This document shows, piece by piece, positions 8,312-17,756 of a stretch of 64,000 bases of DNA. The number at the start of each line of letters is the position of its first letter. The first letter of the stretch is position 1. This DNA is from Spirochaetaceae bacterium (GTDB lineage: Bacteria; Spirochaetota; Spirochaetia; Treponematales; Treponemataceae), in NCBI GenBank assembly GCA_017614995.1, contig JAGAAX010000039.1:124001-188000 (forward strand), in the 5' to 3' direction. The notes under the pieces are model-generated. The model was not told where the DNA came from. It was given only the letters and a program-made list of their open reading frames with translations, and did no database searches. Position numbers and translations under genes: made by a program.

Positions 8312-9889
8312 ATGGCTTTTTTGAATAGTTTTTCTGAATTTTTTGAAATGCTTTTTTTCGGTTCTAATCCTGAAACTCTTAAAAAGAGAACGTTGCGCAA
8401 ATTAGAAAGCGAATTAAAAGCTTTAAGTCCGTCAATGTTGAAGAATAAGTATATTCTTCCGCCTTTTGCAGAAGGGCTTTTTATATTAAATCAGAGTTGC
8501 AGTTCTCTTGTTAAAATACTTGACGAAACTGTATTGAATCTGACAAGCAATGTTGCGGCCGGTTATGTTGACCTGCTGATTTCTACTGGCTTTACTTCCG
8601 AAGACTGTCTTATCGTAAAGGCACTTCAGTATGAAAACAGAAAATCTGCAATAGAAGCTGCAGAAAACGAAAAGAAAGAGATAGACCACCAGAGAAATTC
8701 TCTTGAAAAAGTTATCAAAGACATGAATTCGTCTAATCAGATGTCTCAGATTGAAGTTGTAATTACAAGACTTTTTCAGCTGCATGATATATGTATGTTT
8801 GATTATGTTAAGTTTTTACAGGCTTTTGCGCCCGATTTTACAGGTGGTGCCGGAGCAGGCAAACCTCTTTTTAGACCGACACCGCTTTTTGAGCAGGAAC
8901 AGAAGCTTTTGGATTTATACTTTGTTATAAAAGACTTTACGGTTACAAGTTCTCTGGCAAATGCAATTGTGGCTCTTGAAGAGCACCGCACAGCGACAAC
9001 GCTTTCTCACGATGCCCATGCCGAGATAACAGACAATCTCAAGCGCATTTCAGCTGTTCTTACAAAGCTTGTAACGCAAGATACTATTTATAAAATGCTC
9101 TGCATTATCAAGGGCGACCCGAAATTTGAGCCGGGCGCAAACAAATACGAGTTTCACTTTATTGAAGATTATATTACGCGCTCAAAGCAGATGTTTGAGG
9201 CAAATACACAGCGCATAATCAACGAGCTTAAAGACGAGCGTCTTTCTGCCGAACTGAATGATCTTTTTTCTGGAAAAGAAATGCAGCCTGTTTCAGGCTA
9301 TAACAACGACAACAGCCTGATGCTTCAGAAGACATCAACGCAGATGTTTATATGGGTTACACCGCTTCAGATTATGAAGACATTCTTCTTCTACTATTTT
9401 TCACAGGGAATACAGGCACTTCTTAATGACATAGTAGTTGAAGGCTTCTTCTCAAATACGAATATGCAGTCTTCTTTTGGTTCTGAAGTATTTGCATGTG
9501 GCGGGATAATGGCGCGGATTGCAGAATTCGAACATTCGTTTGAAGAAAATCAGGAGAACAATTTTTCTTCGATTATGCGGCTTGCGTCTAACAGTAAGAC
9601 AAACCCTGATTTGGCTAAAAGACTTTTATCTAAAGTATCTGAAGTGAATATGCATGTTAAGACTATGCTTCAGACAGACATGAGTAATTTTAAAAAGCTC
9701 ACAAGAGACGTCAACGATCTGTTGAACGACTCTAAGAAAGGCAGCCCGGAACTTGTTTCTAACATCAAGATGGTGCTTTATTCAACTAGAAACAAAGAGT
9801 ATACGCTGATGCTCGAAAATCAGTTTTCATACTGGCAGAAGTTTATAGAGCTTATGAAGAATTACGTTATATTTACCGATAAAGAATAG
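8312..9889 (+). CDS. Conserved spirochaete protein of unknown function (possibly DUF5312)
   Basis: 525 aa, no signal peptide and no clear membrane helix, mostly helical with charged stretches (ENEKKEIDHQRNSLEKVI near residue 120). I recognise no catalytic motif. It is 1 nt upstream of a GAF-GGDEF cyclase gene, so the two are almost certainly translated together. An equivalent pairing in other treponemes is my recollection, not something shown here. The DUF5312 label is likewise from memory and should be checked. A cytoplasmic role linked to cyclic-di-GMP signalling is inference from position. Confidence 0.6.
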   Translation: MAFLNSFSEFFEMLFFGSNPETLKKRTLRKLESELKALSPSMLKNKYILPPFAEGLFILNQSCSSLVKILDETVLNLTSNVAAGYVDLLISTGFTSEDCLIVKALQYENRKSAIEAAENEKKEIDHQRNSLEKVIKDMNSSNQMSQIEVVITRLFQLHDICMFDYVKFLQAFAPDFTGGAGAGKPLFRPTPLFEQEQKLLDLYFVIKDFTVTSSLANAIVALEEHRTATTLSHDAHAEITDNLKRISAVLTKLVTQDTIYKMLCIIKGDPKFEPGANKYEFHFIEDYITRSKQMFEANTQRIINELKDERLSAELNDLFSGKEMQPVSGYNNDNSLMLQKTSTQMFIWVTPLQIMKTFFFYYFSQGIQALLNDIVVEGFFSNTNMQSSFGSEVFACGGIMARIAEFEHSFEENQENNFSSIMRLASNSKTNPDLAKRLLSKVSEVNMHVKTMLQTDMSNFKKLTRDVNDLLNDSKKGSPELVSNIKMVLYSTRNKEYTLMLENQFSYWQKFIELMKNYVIFTDKE

Positions 9890-9890
9890 T

Positions 9891-11009
9891 ATGAATATTG
9901 ATTCAATAGCTATACCTGCTAATAGTCTCAGTAACTACGAGAAGCAAATCTATGATTTGAAGCAGCTGCTAGAAATTTCCAAGAGCCTCTCTTCTGTCCT
10001 TGAGATTAAGAAAGTAATTGAATCAATGTTATATATCTGTATGTGTCAGATGCGCACTTTAAGTGCCGCTTTGTTCACGCTGAACGGTTTTGAAGCAAAT
10101 GCCTTTACTTTGGATTCTAACTACAACGGTATGGAGCTTGCTTCTGACATAAACTATTCTGTACCTGTAGACCATCCTGCAATTCAGCTGCTTGAATCAA
10201 CCAATATGACTTATACCTATGAGGAAATGGTTGATATTCTAAAGTCTAGAAAAGAAGAAATAGCCTTTCTTGAAACGCTGCACCCTTCTCTAATTGTTCC
10301 GCTTAAAGTAAAAAACCGCTTGAACGGCTTTCTTGTTTTAGGCGAAAGAATCGACTTAGGTGAAGGCAACGTCTATTCAAGCTACGAAAAGAACCAGATA
10401 ATGACAATTGCGTCTCTTGCGGCAATTGCTATAAACAATGCAACGCTTATGGACATGACAACAACCGACATGATGACGCATCTTAAGCTTAAGCATTATT
10501 TCTTTTCGGTTTTGATGGACAAAATTGACCACGCATTTGTAGATTCGCGCAGTCTTGCCGTTTTTATGCTCGACATCGACCATTTTAAGAAATTCAACGA
10601 TACTTATGGTCATGCCTGCGGAGACATGGTGCTTATCGAAGTTGCACAAATTATAAAGAATACTGTCCGCGCAGAAGATTTGGCAGCCCGTTACGGCGGC
10701 GAAGAATTTGTTGTTCTTCTTTGTGACGTTGAGCAGGAACAGGCTTTTGAAATTGCAGAAAATATCCGCAAAGCTGTAGAAACCAAAGACTTTGTATTTG
10801 AAGACCAGCACATGAATGTTTCTATTTCGGTAGGAATTTCAATGTATTTCGGTATAAAGGAAATGACGGCAAAGCTTCTTGTAGAACATGCAGACGCGGC
10901 TTTGTACGAATCAAAGAATAACGGCAGAAACAGAACGACAATCTATACAGAAAAAAAGCCTGCCAAGAAAAAGAAATCAGCTTCTAAGAAAGCAGAATTA
11001 AAAATATAA
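9891..11009 (+). CDS. GAF-GGDEF diguanylate cyclase
   Basis: 372 aa. Residues about 40-190 form a GAF sensory domain (SLIVPLKVKNRLNGFLVLGER). Residues about 205-350 form the GGDEF catalytic domain with LDIDHFKKFNDTYGHACGD and ARYGGEEFVVLL. The active-site signature is intact (GGEEF). An RxxD inhibitory site (RAED) lies five residues before it, so product feedback inhibition is likely. The C-terminus is a Lys-rich tail (KKPAKKKKSASKK). Makes cyclic-di-GMP in the cytoplasm. Coupled to the upstream conserved gene (1-nt gap) and followed by a rhomboid protease. Confidence 0.92.
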   Translation: MNIDSIAIPANSLSNYEKQIYDLKQLLEISKSLSSVLEIKKVIESMLYICMCQMRTLSAALFTLNGFEANAFTLDSNYNGMELASDINYSVPVDHPAIQLLESTNMTYTYEEMVDILKSRKEEIAFLETLHPSLIVPLKVKNRLNGFLVLGERIDLGEGNVYSSYEKNQIMTIASLAAIAINNATLMDMTTTDMMTHLKLKHYFFSVLMDKIDHAFVDSRSLAVFMLDIDHFKKFNDTYGHACGDMVLIEVAQIIKNTVRAEDLAARYGGEEFVVLLCDVEQEQAFEIAENIRKAVETKDFVFEDQHMNVSISVGISMYFGIKEMTAKLLVEHADAALYESKNNGRNRTTIYTEKKPAKKKKSASKKAELKI

Positions 11010-11022
11010 TTTACAGGAATTT

Positions 11023-11676
11023 ATGAGTTTTTCTTCTAAAATAAGAACACCTTTCCGTTACGAAATGTGGAATGTCACTTTGTGGCTTATAATCATAAAC
11101 ATTATTGTCTATTTTTTGTCTGTACTTCAGCCGGCGCTTTTCAGTTATTTTTCGCTGAATGTTATTAACGTCATTTATAAACATGCGTACTGGCAGTTTT
11201 TTACATACATGTTTACTCATGGAAATTTTCAGCATGTTTTCTTTAATATGTTAGGTCTATTCTTTTTTGGTTTTTCAGTCGAAAAAGCTATAGGCTCAAA
11301 AGAATTTTTATTATTCTATTTGCTGTCCGGCATTTTTTGTGGATTAGTTTCGTTTGCAGCTTATTATCTGTCAGCTTTATCTGGAAACATTATGGCATAT
11401 TATTACAGCCTGTTAGGTGCTTCCGGGGCAATTTATGCGGTTTTGCTTGCTTATGCGGTTATTTTTCCACGGAATATGATTTATATTTTTGGCATTTTGC
11501 CTTTGCCGGCGCCAATTCTTGTTATCGTATATGCGGTAATTGATTTTGGCGGTCAGTTTATCGGTTCAAGCAATGTTGCTCATGTGGCACATCTTTCTGG
11601 TTTTGTTTTTGCTTGGTTTTATTTTATTGTCAGAATGGGAATAAATCCATGGAAAGTATGGAAACAAAATTATTAG
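11023..11676 (+). CDS. Rhomboid-family intramembrane serine protease
   Basis: 217 aa, six predicted membrane helices. The rhomboid landmarks are present: FTHGNFQHVFFNMLGLFFF (HxxxN in helix 2), LGASGAIYAVLLAYA with catalytic Ser in GASG (helix 4), and VAHVAHLSGFVFAW with catalytic His (helix 6). It should cleave substrates within the lipid bilayer. Substrate unknown. Follows the diguanylate cyclase by 13 nt with GGAA upstream. Overlaps the next gene's 5' end by 28 nt, suggesting translational coupling. Confidence 0.9.
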   Translation: MSFSSKIRTPFRYEMWNVTLWLIIINIIVYFLSVLQPALFSYFSLNVINVIYKHAYWQFFTYMFTHGNFQHVFFNMLGLFFFGFSVEKAIGSKEFLLFYLLSGIFCGLVSFAAYYLSALSGNIMAYYYSLLGASGAIYAVLLAYAVIFPRNMIYIFGILPLPAPILVIVYAVIDFGGQFIGSSNVAHVAHLSGFVFAWFYFIVRMGINPWKVWKQNY

Positions 11677-12389
11677 CAGGTTTTTTCTCACGCGCCAAAC
11701 CTTTTTTCCGCCTTTTTGTCTGCATTTGTCTTTTAGCAGGCGTATCGTGCAATTTGTTCTCTCAGGTTCTTGCAACTCAAAGAACGATAAAGTTTCCGGT
11801 TTGGGTGCTTATTGAGCCGGAACCTAGCTGCGTAGAAGATTTAGACGAATCAAAAAACGGTGCGCTCACATTTGCTATAACGCACATGCGCACTTCTGTT
11901 CCGTTTATTCTTGAAGGCTTAATCTACGGCTGGAATTTCACATACACACCTTCTGACAAAATGCGGAATGTCGAAGAATATTTTGAATACACGCCAATAT
12001 CAGAGATAAAGCTCGGCGACAAGAACATAAGCTTTTCGCAGTTAAAGGCAGATGAGAGCCGTTTTTCGTGCTGGGTGGCATACGAAAGAACAGACTTGCA
12101 GTATGCTTTAAGGCAGCACTGGAATTCAGTGAAATTTCCCAAAATAGCAGGAACAGGTTCAGGCTCAATCCGCGACGGTGACAATGGAATACATGACGCT
12201 TATGCAGAAGCCATATTGAAGGCCGTAAGAGAGTATGTACAGGGCTTTACAAAGAACAAGCCAAAGGAGATATCAGGTTCTGTTTTGCTTGAAAATTACC
12301 CGTTATTAAGCATTCAGTCGGGCAGATATGTTGCAAAACTTGAGCTTCTTGTAAATATTTCAAGAATAGTACCTTATTCAACGTTTTAA
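11649..12389 (+). CDS. Exported protein of unknown function
   Basis: 246 aa from the ATG at 11649 (a second ATG at 11658 is also possible). It overlaps the end of the rhomboid gene. A basic stretch and hydrophobic segment (FFRLFVCICLLAGVSCNLFSQ minus its ends) form a signal peptide; the Cys could be a loose spirochaetal lipobox, but Leu is not at -3. The mature part has repeated aromatic segments (YGWNFTYTPSDKMRN, FSCWVAYERTDLQYALRQHW) and ends in an amphipathic strand region. I recognise no family. Probably periplasmic or outer-membrane associated. Confidence 0.6.
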   Translation: MESMETKLLAGFFSRAKPFFRLFVCICLLAGVSCNLFSQVLATQRTIKFPVWVLIEPEPSCVEDLDESKNGALTFAITHMRTSVPFILEGLIYGWNFTYTPSDKMRNVEEYFEYTPISEIKLGDKNISFSQLKADESRFSCWVAYERTDLQYALRQHWNSVKFPKIAGTGSGSIRDGDNGIHDAYAEAILKAVREYVQGFTKNKPKEISGSVLLENYPLLSIQSGRYVAKLELLVNISRIVPYSTF

Positions 12390-12391
12390 AT

Positions 12392-12420
12392 TTGACTTTT
12401 TGGAAAAATCAATATATTGT
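12392..12420 (+). promoter_or_regulatory. Promoter with long 5' leader for the small secreted protein
   Basis: TTGACT (12392-12397), 17 bp, TATTGT (12415-12420). The next start codon is at 12607, so the transcript would have a leader of about 180 nt with AGGAG close to the ATG. No known riboswitch was recognised in it. Confidence 0.55.
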
Positions 12421-12606
12421 AAATTTATTCCATATATATGGATACTTCAAAAAACGAGTAAAAACTTGTAACATTTGAAGAAACATTTTGTTAAATAAAT
12501 TGATAGAAACAGGAACTATAGGTTTCATCTCTTTCAATTCTTCCGTGATAAAGCGGCTCCAAATCGTCCATGGTTGCTGTTCTCAACGGGTTTATAGGAG
12601 TTTATT

Positions 12607-12966
12607 ATGAAGAAGATTTTGATTGTCATAGCTTTGCTTTGCTTTGTTGTTGTTGGAGCATTTGCCCAGTCACAGCAGAACCAGGATTCAGCAGTACCGC
12701 TTACTGTTTTGATTACAGAACCTTATGACGGTTATACTATTTCAATTGAATATACTGAAATGCTTGGAGAAGCACGTTTTATTTATTCAACAAACCGCTT
12801 TACTTATGATGAATATGATGCAATAAAGATTGCCCGCGAAAGAATTATTGCTTTCACAAAAGAAAAGGGTTATTTCTCTTATTCTTATATGCGCCCGACA
12901 ATTACAAAGACAGACTACGAAAAGAACAAGACTTACTTCTATTCATTCGTTTTGTTTGATAAATAA
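12607..12966 (+). CDS. Small exported protein of unknown function
   Basis: 119 aa. A textbook signal peptide (MKKILIVIALLCFVVVGAFA, cut before QSQQN) leads to a mature protein of about 98 residues. It contains PLTVLITEPYDGYTISIEY and a C-terminal half rich in Tyr/Phe and Lys (IIAFTKEKGYFSYSYM). No Cys in the mature part and no recognised domain. AGGAG precedes the ATG. It stands alone, with its own promoter and a strong downstream terminator, so it is a monocistronic exported-protein gene, possibly highly expressed. Confidence 0.7.
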   Translation: MKKILIVIALLCFVVVGAFAQSQQNQDSAVPLTVLITEPYDGYTISIEYTEMLGEARFIYSTNRFTYDEYDAIKIARERIIAFTKEKGYFSYSYMRPTITKTDYEKNKTYFYSFVLFDK

Positions 12967-12991
12967 TTTCAGCTAAAAAATGGCTGTAGAA

Positions 12992-13022
12992 ACACCCGGA
13001 AAGATAACTCCGGGTGTTTTAT
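12992..13022 (+). terminator. Rho-independent terminator
   Basis: Perfect 9-bp stem ACACCCGGA / TCCGGGTGT with an 8-nt loop, followed by TTTTATTTT. It ends the small exported-protein gene and may also act weakly on the convergent ROK gene. Confidence 0.85.
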
Positions 13023-14116
13023 TTTGCCTTGATTATAAGGCTCTGTGGAATATCTCTGTCACAAGGATGAACAAACAGATTTTCAAAAACAAAAGCACAT
13101 GCGCCTTTTGCTATTGTGAAAGATTCCAGAGTTGAAGTTACTATTTCTGTATGCTGGACTGTAGGATAAAAGTGAAATTTATCCATGTAGCTCTTCAAAA
13201 TATCCGTATAATCGTTTCCTACATCAAGACCTGAAATATATGTATAAAGCTTTTCTGTATCAAACAGCGTTGAAGTATAGCTTGATCTGATTGCAATGTT
13301 CTTAAGAACAGTAGCTTTTAGCTGCGGATTGTTCTTCATTTTAAGCTTTTCGCTATATGGAATAAAATTATGCTCGCCGACATATTCTTTTATGCTGAAT
13401 AAATCTGGAATTTCACCGGCGCAGTTGTGTGCACCAGCCCATGAATTGCCCTTTGAGAAAAGCGAAAGTCCGTTTGAAATGCGTATATATTCGTCTTTGT
13501 TCTGTGGGTTTTCGATGCACTGATACACTACCAGAAGAAAATTGCCGAAATCTTTTTCAAACGCAACCTTGTTCCAGCCGAGACATCTTGTGTCGTTTTC
13601 AAGAAAAAGCGGAATTTCTTTTTCACCGAGCGTTTTTGGCAGTTCTCTTGGAATTTTAATGCCGAAAGGATTAGACGCAATTATCCGCTTGTTCTCGTTG
13701 TCGCAGACACCCGGAATTGCAAGTCCCACCGCAAAAATATCGTAACCGCACTCATTTATAGCTTTTGTTATTTCCCCGAAAAGAAAATCTGAAATTTCCG
13801 GGCGCGGAAGCGTCCATTCTTTTGTATAGAGAATAGTGCCGTTAATATTGCAGACTGCAAGGCGCTGATATTCGGGCTGAATTTCGATTCCGGCAACGTA
13901 CAGCCGGTTTTCGTTCAACGACAGCGGAATCTTCTTTGCAAAATGATTTTGCTTTATAAGCCACTCGTCAGCCGTAAGGTAATTGACAATATGCGTTATC
14001 ATGGCTTTGTCTATGCACAGAAGATTGCTTAATTCTTTTCTAGTTATGCCAGGATTCTGATAAATTAACTTAAGAATTGAGCAGATTTGCCAATATTTAG
14101 TTTTGCCGATTGCCAT
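13019..14116 (-). CDS. ROK-family transcriptional regulator
   Basis: About 365 aa. An N-terminal winged-helix domain (ITRKELSNLLCIDKAMITHIVNYL minus its ends, residues about 25-60) precedes a sugar-kinase-like fold with VGLAIPGVCDNEN and PLFLENDTRCLGWNKV. The usual ROK zinc motif (CxCGxxGCxE) is reduced to AHNCAGEIPD, so zinc binding is doubtful. Likely a sugar-responsive repressor of the NagC/XylR type. It lies directly downstream of the GH2 glycosidase gene on the same strand, so that gene is its most likely target. ATG at 14116 has GAGGG 5 nt upstream; an in-frame ATG at 14128 lacks this. Confidence 0.75.
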   Translation of the reverse strand: MAIGKTKYWQICSILKLIYQNPGITRKELSNLLCIDKAMITHIVNYLTADEWLIKQNHFAKKIPLSLNENRLYVAGIEIQPEYQRLAVCNINGTILYTKEWTLPRPEISDFLFGEITKAINECGYDIFAVGLAIPGVCDNENKRIIASNPFGIKIPRELPKTLGEKEIPLFLENDTRCLGWNKVAFEKDFGNFLLVVYQCIENPQNKDEYIRISNGLSLFSKGNSWAGAHNCAGEIPDLFSIKEYVGEHNFIPYSEKLKMKNNPQLKATVLKNIAIRSSYTSTLFDTEKLYTYISGLDVGNDYTDILKSYMDKFHFYPTVQHTEIVTSTLESFTIAKGACAFVFENLFVHPCDRDIPQSLIIKAK

Positions 14117-14168
14117 TGGTGCCCTCATTTTTGTAATAACTTTAATTTGTTGATATTATACAATATGC

Positions 14169-17100
14169 TTACGAAAAAACAAAGTCTTTAAAATCAAAAT
14201 TGCAGCCGGGCAGAAAAATAAAAGAAACTTTCTGAAGTCCTTTTACTTTTTCAAAGTCAAAATCGAAATACTGATAATCTGTGGATTTGCTAATTTCAAG
14301 TACAATTACCGTCTCTTTTGTTTGCGGATTATCTTGAGGTGAAAATCTTAACTGGATTGTATTTGCACCAGAAGGAGCTCTGCCTAAAAGCTTTATGTGG
14401 CTTGCACCTTTATCTCCGAAATCCATGTCCGCAAATTCAATTACCACGTTGTTGCCTATATTTGTGACAGCGTTTTCAGTTTTTGTAAAAGCGTCTCCTG
14501 TAATGTCTGTTGCGTCAAGACTTGAAAGTTTGGCAAAAGCTTTCGGCGATTTGGCAAAGACAAAGCCTTTGAGAGAAAGCTTATCGTTTGTTTCAAAACA
14601 GATTGTGTGAATACCAAAAAGTCTTCTTGAAAGCTTCCATGTGTTTGGCTGATAGCGGTTGTAAATGCTTTTTGCCTGATACGTCAACCTTTCAAGAATC
14701 TTGCCTTCTTTTGAGTCTGGAATACCGTCCCATAAATTGATTGTAAGCTTATCGGCAAAGGCAAAAACTGGTATTGTAAGCTCGTCAGAACCGTCTTTGC
14801 CAAAATCTACATTTTCAAAGCCAATCCAGTTGCGGTCTTCTGCAAGAAAACTGCCGCCTTGAAAGCTTAAGACTTTTTTGTTCAGCGAGAGTGTTGCTTC
14901 GCAGCCTGAAATAAAACTATATGCATCAAGCAATAAAGAGCCGGTGCCGCTGACAGACATTTCGTATTCAGAAATAACTTGAGGCAAAGCTGAATTGTTT
15001 TTGCAAGAACAGCGTAAGCGGAAATCTCCGTTACTTTTTGCATGAACAATAATATGCCTGTTATCAATCTGTTCGATTTCTACGCTTTTTGACCCGATTC
15101 CTTCAAGTCTTACAGCCTGCCACAAAAGCTGCTGTTCAGAAGCTTCCTTTGGAAAAATTTCAGCTTTAATTTTTACAGACTTATGTTCATTTGTTAAGGC
15201 AAGGCTGGAATTTGCGGAAAGTTCAATTTTTCTTATAGGAATAAAACCGCCAGCTCTGACAGCCGGAACTTGTGCAAAACTTAAAGCCTTATCTTTATAA
15301 GTCAGTTTTGTGCCGGTAAGCCCTTCTGATTCAGCCTGAACAATTAAAGGCTTGTTAAGAATGTCGTCTGTTTCAACAATTGCGGTAAGTCTGCCGCTAA
15401 AAAGCGCACGTTCGTCTGTTTTATACTGCTCGTAGTCTGTACTGTCGCCGTTGTCTAAGCCGAGAAGTCTGCCGCCTTTTACATGCACTTTTATGCGGTT
15501 TCGTGCATTTGCCACAAAATTACCGTCTTTATCGCTTGTGCTGATGCTTATAAAAAGCAGGCAAGACTCGTTTATATTGGTAAAATCTGGCATTTCATAA
15601 GAAGCGTCAAAATTTTGCTTTAAGAGCCTATATTTATTGAAATCTTCGAAATTGTCGGTTTCCATTTCAATTTTGACGGCATCTGAAAACGAGATCTGCA
15701 TATCTTCGGCAATACAGCAGCCGTTTTCGTCATATCCTTTGGCTCTTAATGTTCCTTTTTGGTACGGAATCTGCCATTTGCCTGAAATTTCGTTTCCGTC
15801 TATGTGATTGTGTACAAAAGTACCCAAAGATTTGCCGTTAAAGAAAAGCTCTGTTTTTGCGCAGTTTGAATAAACTCTTATGTCGATAAGCTGGTTTTCG
15901 TTAAAATCCCAATAAGGCAGAATGTGAACCATAGGTGCATCATCTTTTGAAGTCCATTCCGCCTGATAGGCGTAAAACGAGTCTTTTTCAAAGCCCGCTG
16001 TGTCAATCTGTCCAAAATAAGAATTCTTCGTAAAATATGGCGTAGGCTCGCCTATATAATCAAATCCTGTCCAGATGAACTGACCGGCACAGAATTCAGC
16101 GTTTCTGTCAGCTATAATGGCGGCTGCGCTGTCTTTTGCACCCCAATTTGTAGAGCAGTTGCCCAAAGAAGAGCATTGTTCATCATCGTGGGTTAAAGTT
16201 CTAAAAGAAGCCGGAAAATGGTAGATTCCGCGGCTCTGCACAGTCGAAGCAGTTTCGCTTCCGTAGATTTTCCAATGCGGATAAGTCTTGTGATGTTCGC
16301 TGTAAAGCCGTTCTGTGTAGTTGTAGCCCGCAATATCGACTTCCTGCATACATTTTTGTGCGCCTTCCCATGCAATATAATTTGAAGCAATAGTTGTCGG
16401 GGCTTTGTTCAGCGTATCGTTTGCGCGCACAAGTTTTACAAGCCTTTTTGAAATTTCAAGTCCATTGCCCTGGTGTGTGTCATAAATCTCGTTGCCGATG
16501 CTCCACATAAAAACGCTTACATGACTTCTGTCGCGCCGCACCCAAGAAGCTGTATCACGTGAAACCCAGTCATTAAAGTAGTTTGCATAATCATATACTG
16601 TTTTGGGTTTTTCCCACATATCAAAGCCTTCTGAATCAATTAAAAAGCCTAATTCGTCTGCAAGGTCTAAGAAAGCGGGTGCATAAGGGTTGTGCGATGT
16701 TCTGATGGCGTTTACACCCATTTTCTTCAGTTTTTCCAGCTGTCTTTTTGCTGCGCTTTTGTTAAAGGCTGAACCCAGTGCGCCTAAATCGTGGTGCATA
16801 CATGCGCCATGAATTTTTAAATGCTTTCCGTTTAAGAAAAAGCCTTTGTCAGAATCAAATTCTTGGGTACAGAAACCAACGCGGATTATGCTTGTATCAA
16901 CAGTTTTTCCGTCTTTTGAAATTAATTCAGTTTTTAAAAGATAAAGGTTCGGTTCATCAGTGTACCATTCTTTTATATTCTGAAGTTCTAAAACTTGAAG
17001 CGTTTTAGAGAACAGATTTTGATTGTCAGCAAAAAAATACGGATTATCGTCTGTAAATAAAGAGCTTATCGATACGTCTTTTTCAGTTTGAGCTACTTTA

Positions 17101-17747
17101 TCTGCACAGACAATTTGATTTCCGGCTTTTTTAGATTCGTAAAGTGTATGGATTATGCTTCCTTCAAAAAGTTCCCGGCTGGTTTTATCTTTTGAATGAA
17201 AGAAAGTTTCTGTTAGAATTTTAAGCTTGTACGAATTATCCGAATTTTTTTCAGCTTTCCATGAGATTCCGTCTTGAACGATATGTGCTTTTGCCGTTGT
17301 TATAAGCCATACATTGCGGTAAATGCCTGCACCGGAATACCAGCGCGAATTCGGCGAGCGGTAAACGGCGCATACGCTTATTGTATTTGACCCTGCTTTG
17401 AGAAATGGTGTGAGATCAACCTCAAACGTGGTGTAACCGTATTTCCATTCAAAGATTTTTACGCCGTTCAAGAAAATGCTTGAATCCATGTAAATTCCCT
17501 CAAATCTAAGGAAAAATCTGGAACATTGCAGACTTTCTTTTGAAACAGGAAATTCTTTTTTGTAGATTCCTACGCTGTTTTCGTATAGGTCGTTAGTGTT
17601 GTAGATAAGCCAGTCATGCGGAATTTCAACAGGCGAAAAGTCAGCGTCTTTTAGCGTGGCTGGAAAAGTTTCTAAATTGATTTTCTGGTCTGCGCTTTCA
17701 AGATGAATTTTGCTGAACAGCCAGCCGTTATTGAAAAGTTCTTTCAT
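14169..17747 (-). CDS. Glycoside hydrolase family 2 enzyme (beta-galactosidase-like), large
   Basis: 1192 aa, without a signal peptide, so probably cytoplasmic. N-terminal sugar-binding fold (IPHDWLIYNTNDLYE), immunoglobulin-like domain, then the catalytic TIM barrel with GVNAIRTSHNPYAPAFLDL, acid/base Glu in MWSIGNEIYD (about residue 415) and probable nucleophile Glu in IYGSETAST (about 497). A DUF4982-like region follows, then about 350 residues of beta-rich domains. The end (FDFDFEKVKGLQKVSFIF) looks like a CBM6-type carbohydrate-binding module. Substrate is most likely a beta-galactoside or related beta-glycoside. It starts 9 nt after hflX and is followed by a ROK regulator. Confidence 0.85.
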   Translation of the reverse strand: MKELFNNGWLFSKIHLESADQKINLETFPATLKDADFSPVEIPHDWLIYNTNDLYENSVGIYKKEFPVSKESLQCSRFFLRFEGIYMDSSIFLNGVKIFEWKYGYTTFEVDLTPFLKAGSNTISVCAVYRSPNSRWYSGAGIYRNVWLITTAKAHIVQDGISWKAEKNSDNSYKLKILTETFFHSKDKTSRELFEGSIIHTLYESKKAGNQIVCADKVAQTEKDVSISSLFTDDNPYFFADNQNLFSKTLQVLELQNIKEWYTDEPNLYLLKTELISKDGKTVDTSIIRVGFCTQEFDSDKGFFLNGKHLKIHGACMHHDLGALGSAFNKSAAKRQLEKLKKMGVNAIRTSHNPYAPAFLDLADELGFLIDSEGFDMWEKPKTVYDYANYFNDWVSRDTASWVRRDRSHVSVFMWSIGNEIYDTHQGNGLEISKRLVKLVRANDTLNKAPTTIASNYIAWEGAQKCMQEVDIAGYNYTERLYSEHHKTYPHWKIYGSETASTVQSRGIYHFPASFRTLTHDDEQCSSLGNCSTNWGAKDSAAAIIADRNAEFCAGQFIWTGFDYIGEPTPYFTKNSYFGQIDTAGFEKDSFYAYQAEWTSKDDAPMVHILPYWDFNENQLIDIRVYSNCAKTELFFNGKSLGTFVHNHIDGNEISGKWQIPYQKGTLRAKGYDENGCCIAEDMQISFSDAVKIEMETDNFEDFNKYRLLKQNFDASYEMPDFTNINESCLLFISISTSDKDGNFVANARNRIKVHVKGGRLLGLDNGDSTDYEQYKTDERALFSGRLTAIVETDDILNKPLIVQAESEGLTGTKLTYKDKALSFAQVPAVRAGGFIPIRKIELSANSSLALTNEHKSVKIKAEIFPKEASEQQLLWQAVRLEGIGSKSVEIEQIDNRHIIVHAKSNGDFRLRCSCKNNSALPQVISEYEMSVSGTGSLLLDAYSFISGCEATLSLNKKVLSFQGGSFLAEDRNWIGFENVDFGKDGSDELTIPVFAFADKLTINLWDGIPDSKEGKILERLTYQAKSIYNRYQPNTWKLSRRLFGIHTICFETNDKLSLKGFVFAKSPKAFAKLSSLDATDITGDAFTKTENAVTNIGNNVVIEFADMDFGDKGASHIKLLGRAPSGANTIQLRFSPQDNPQTKETVIVLEISKSTDYQYFDFDFEKVKGLQKVSFIFLPGCNFDFKDFVFS

Positions 17748-17756
17748 GTCTGCCTC

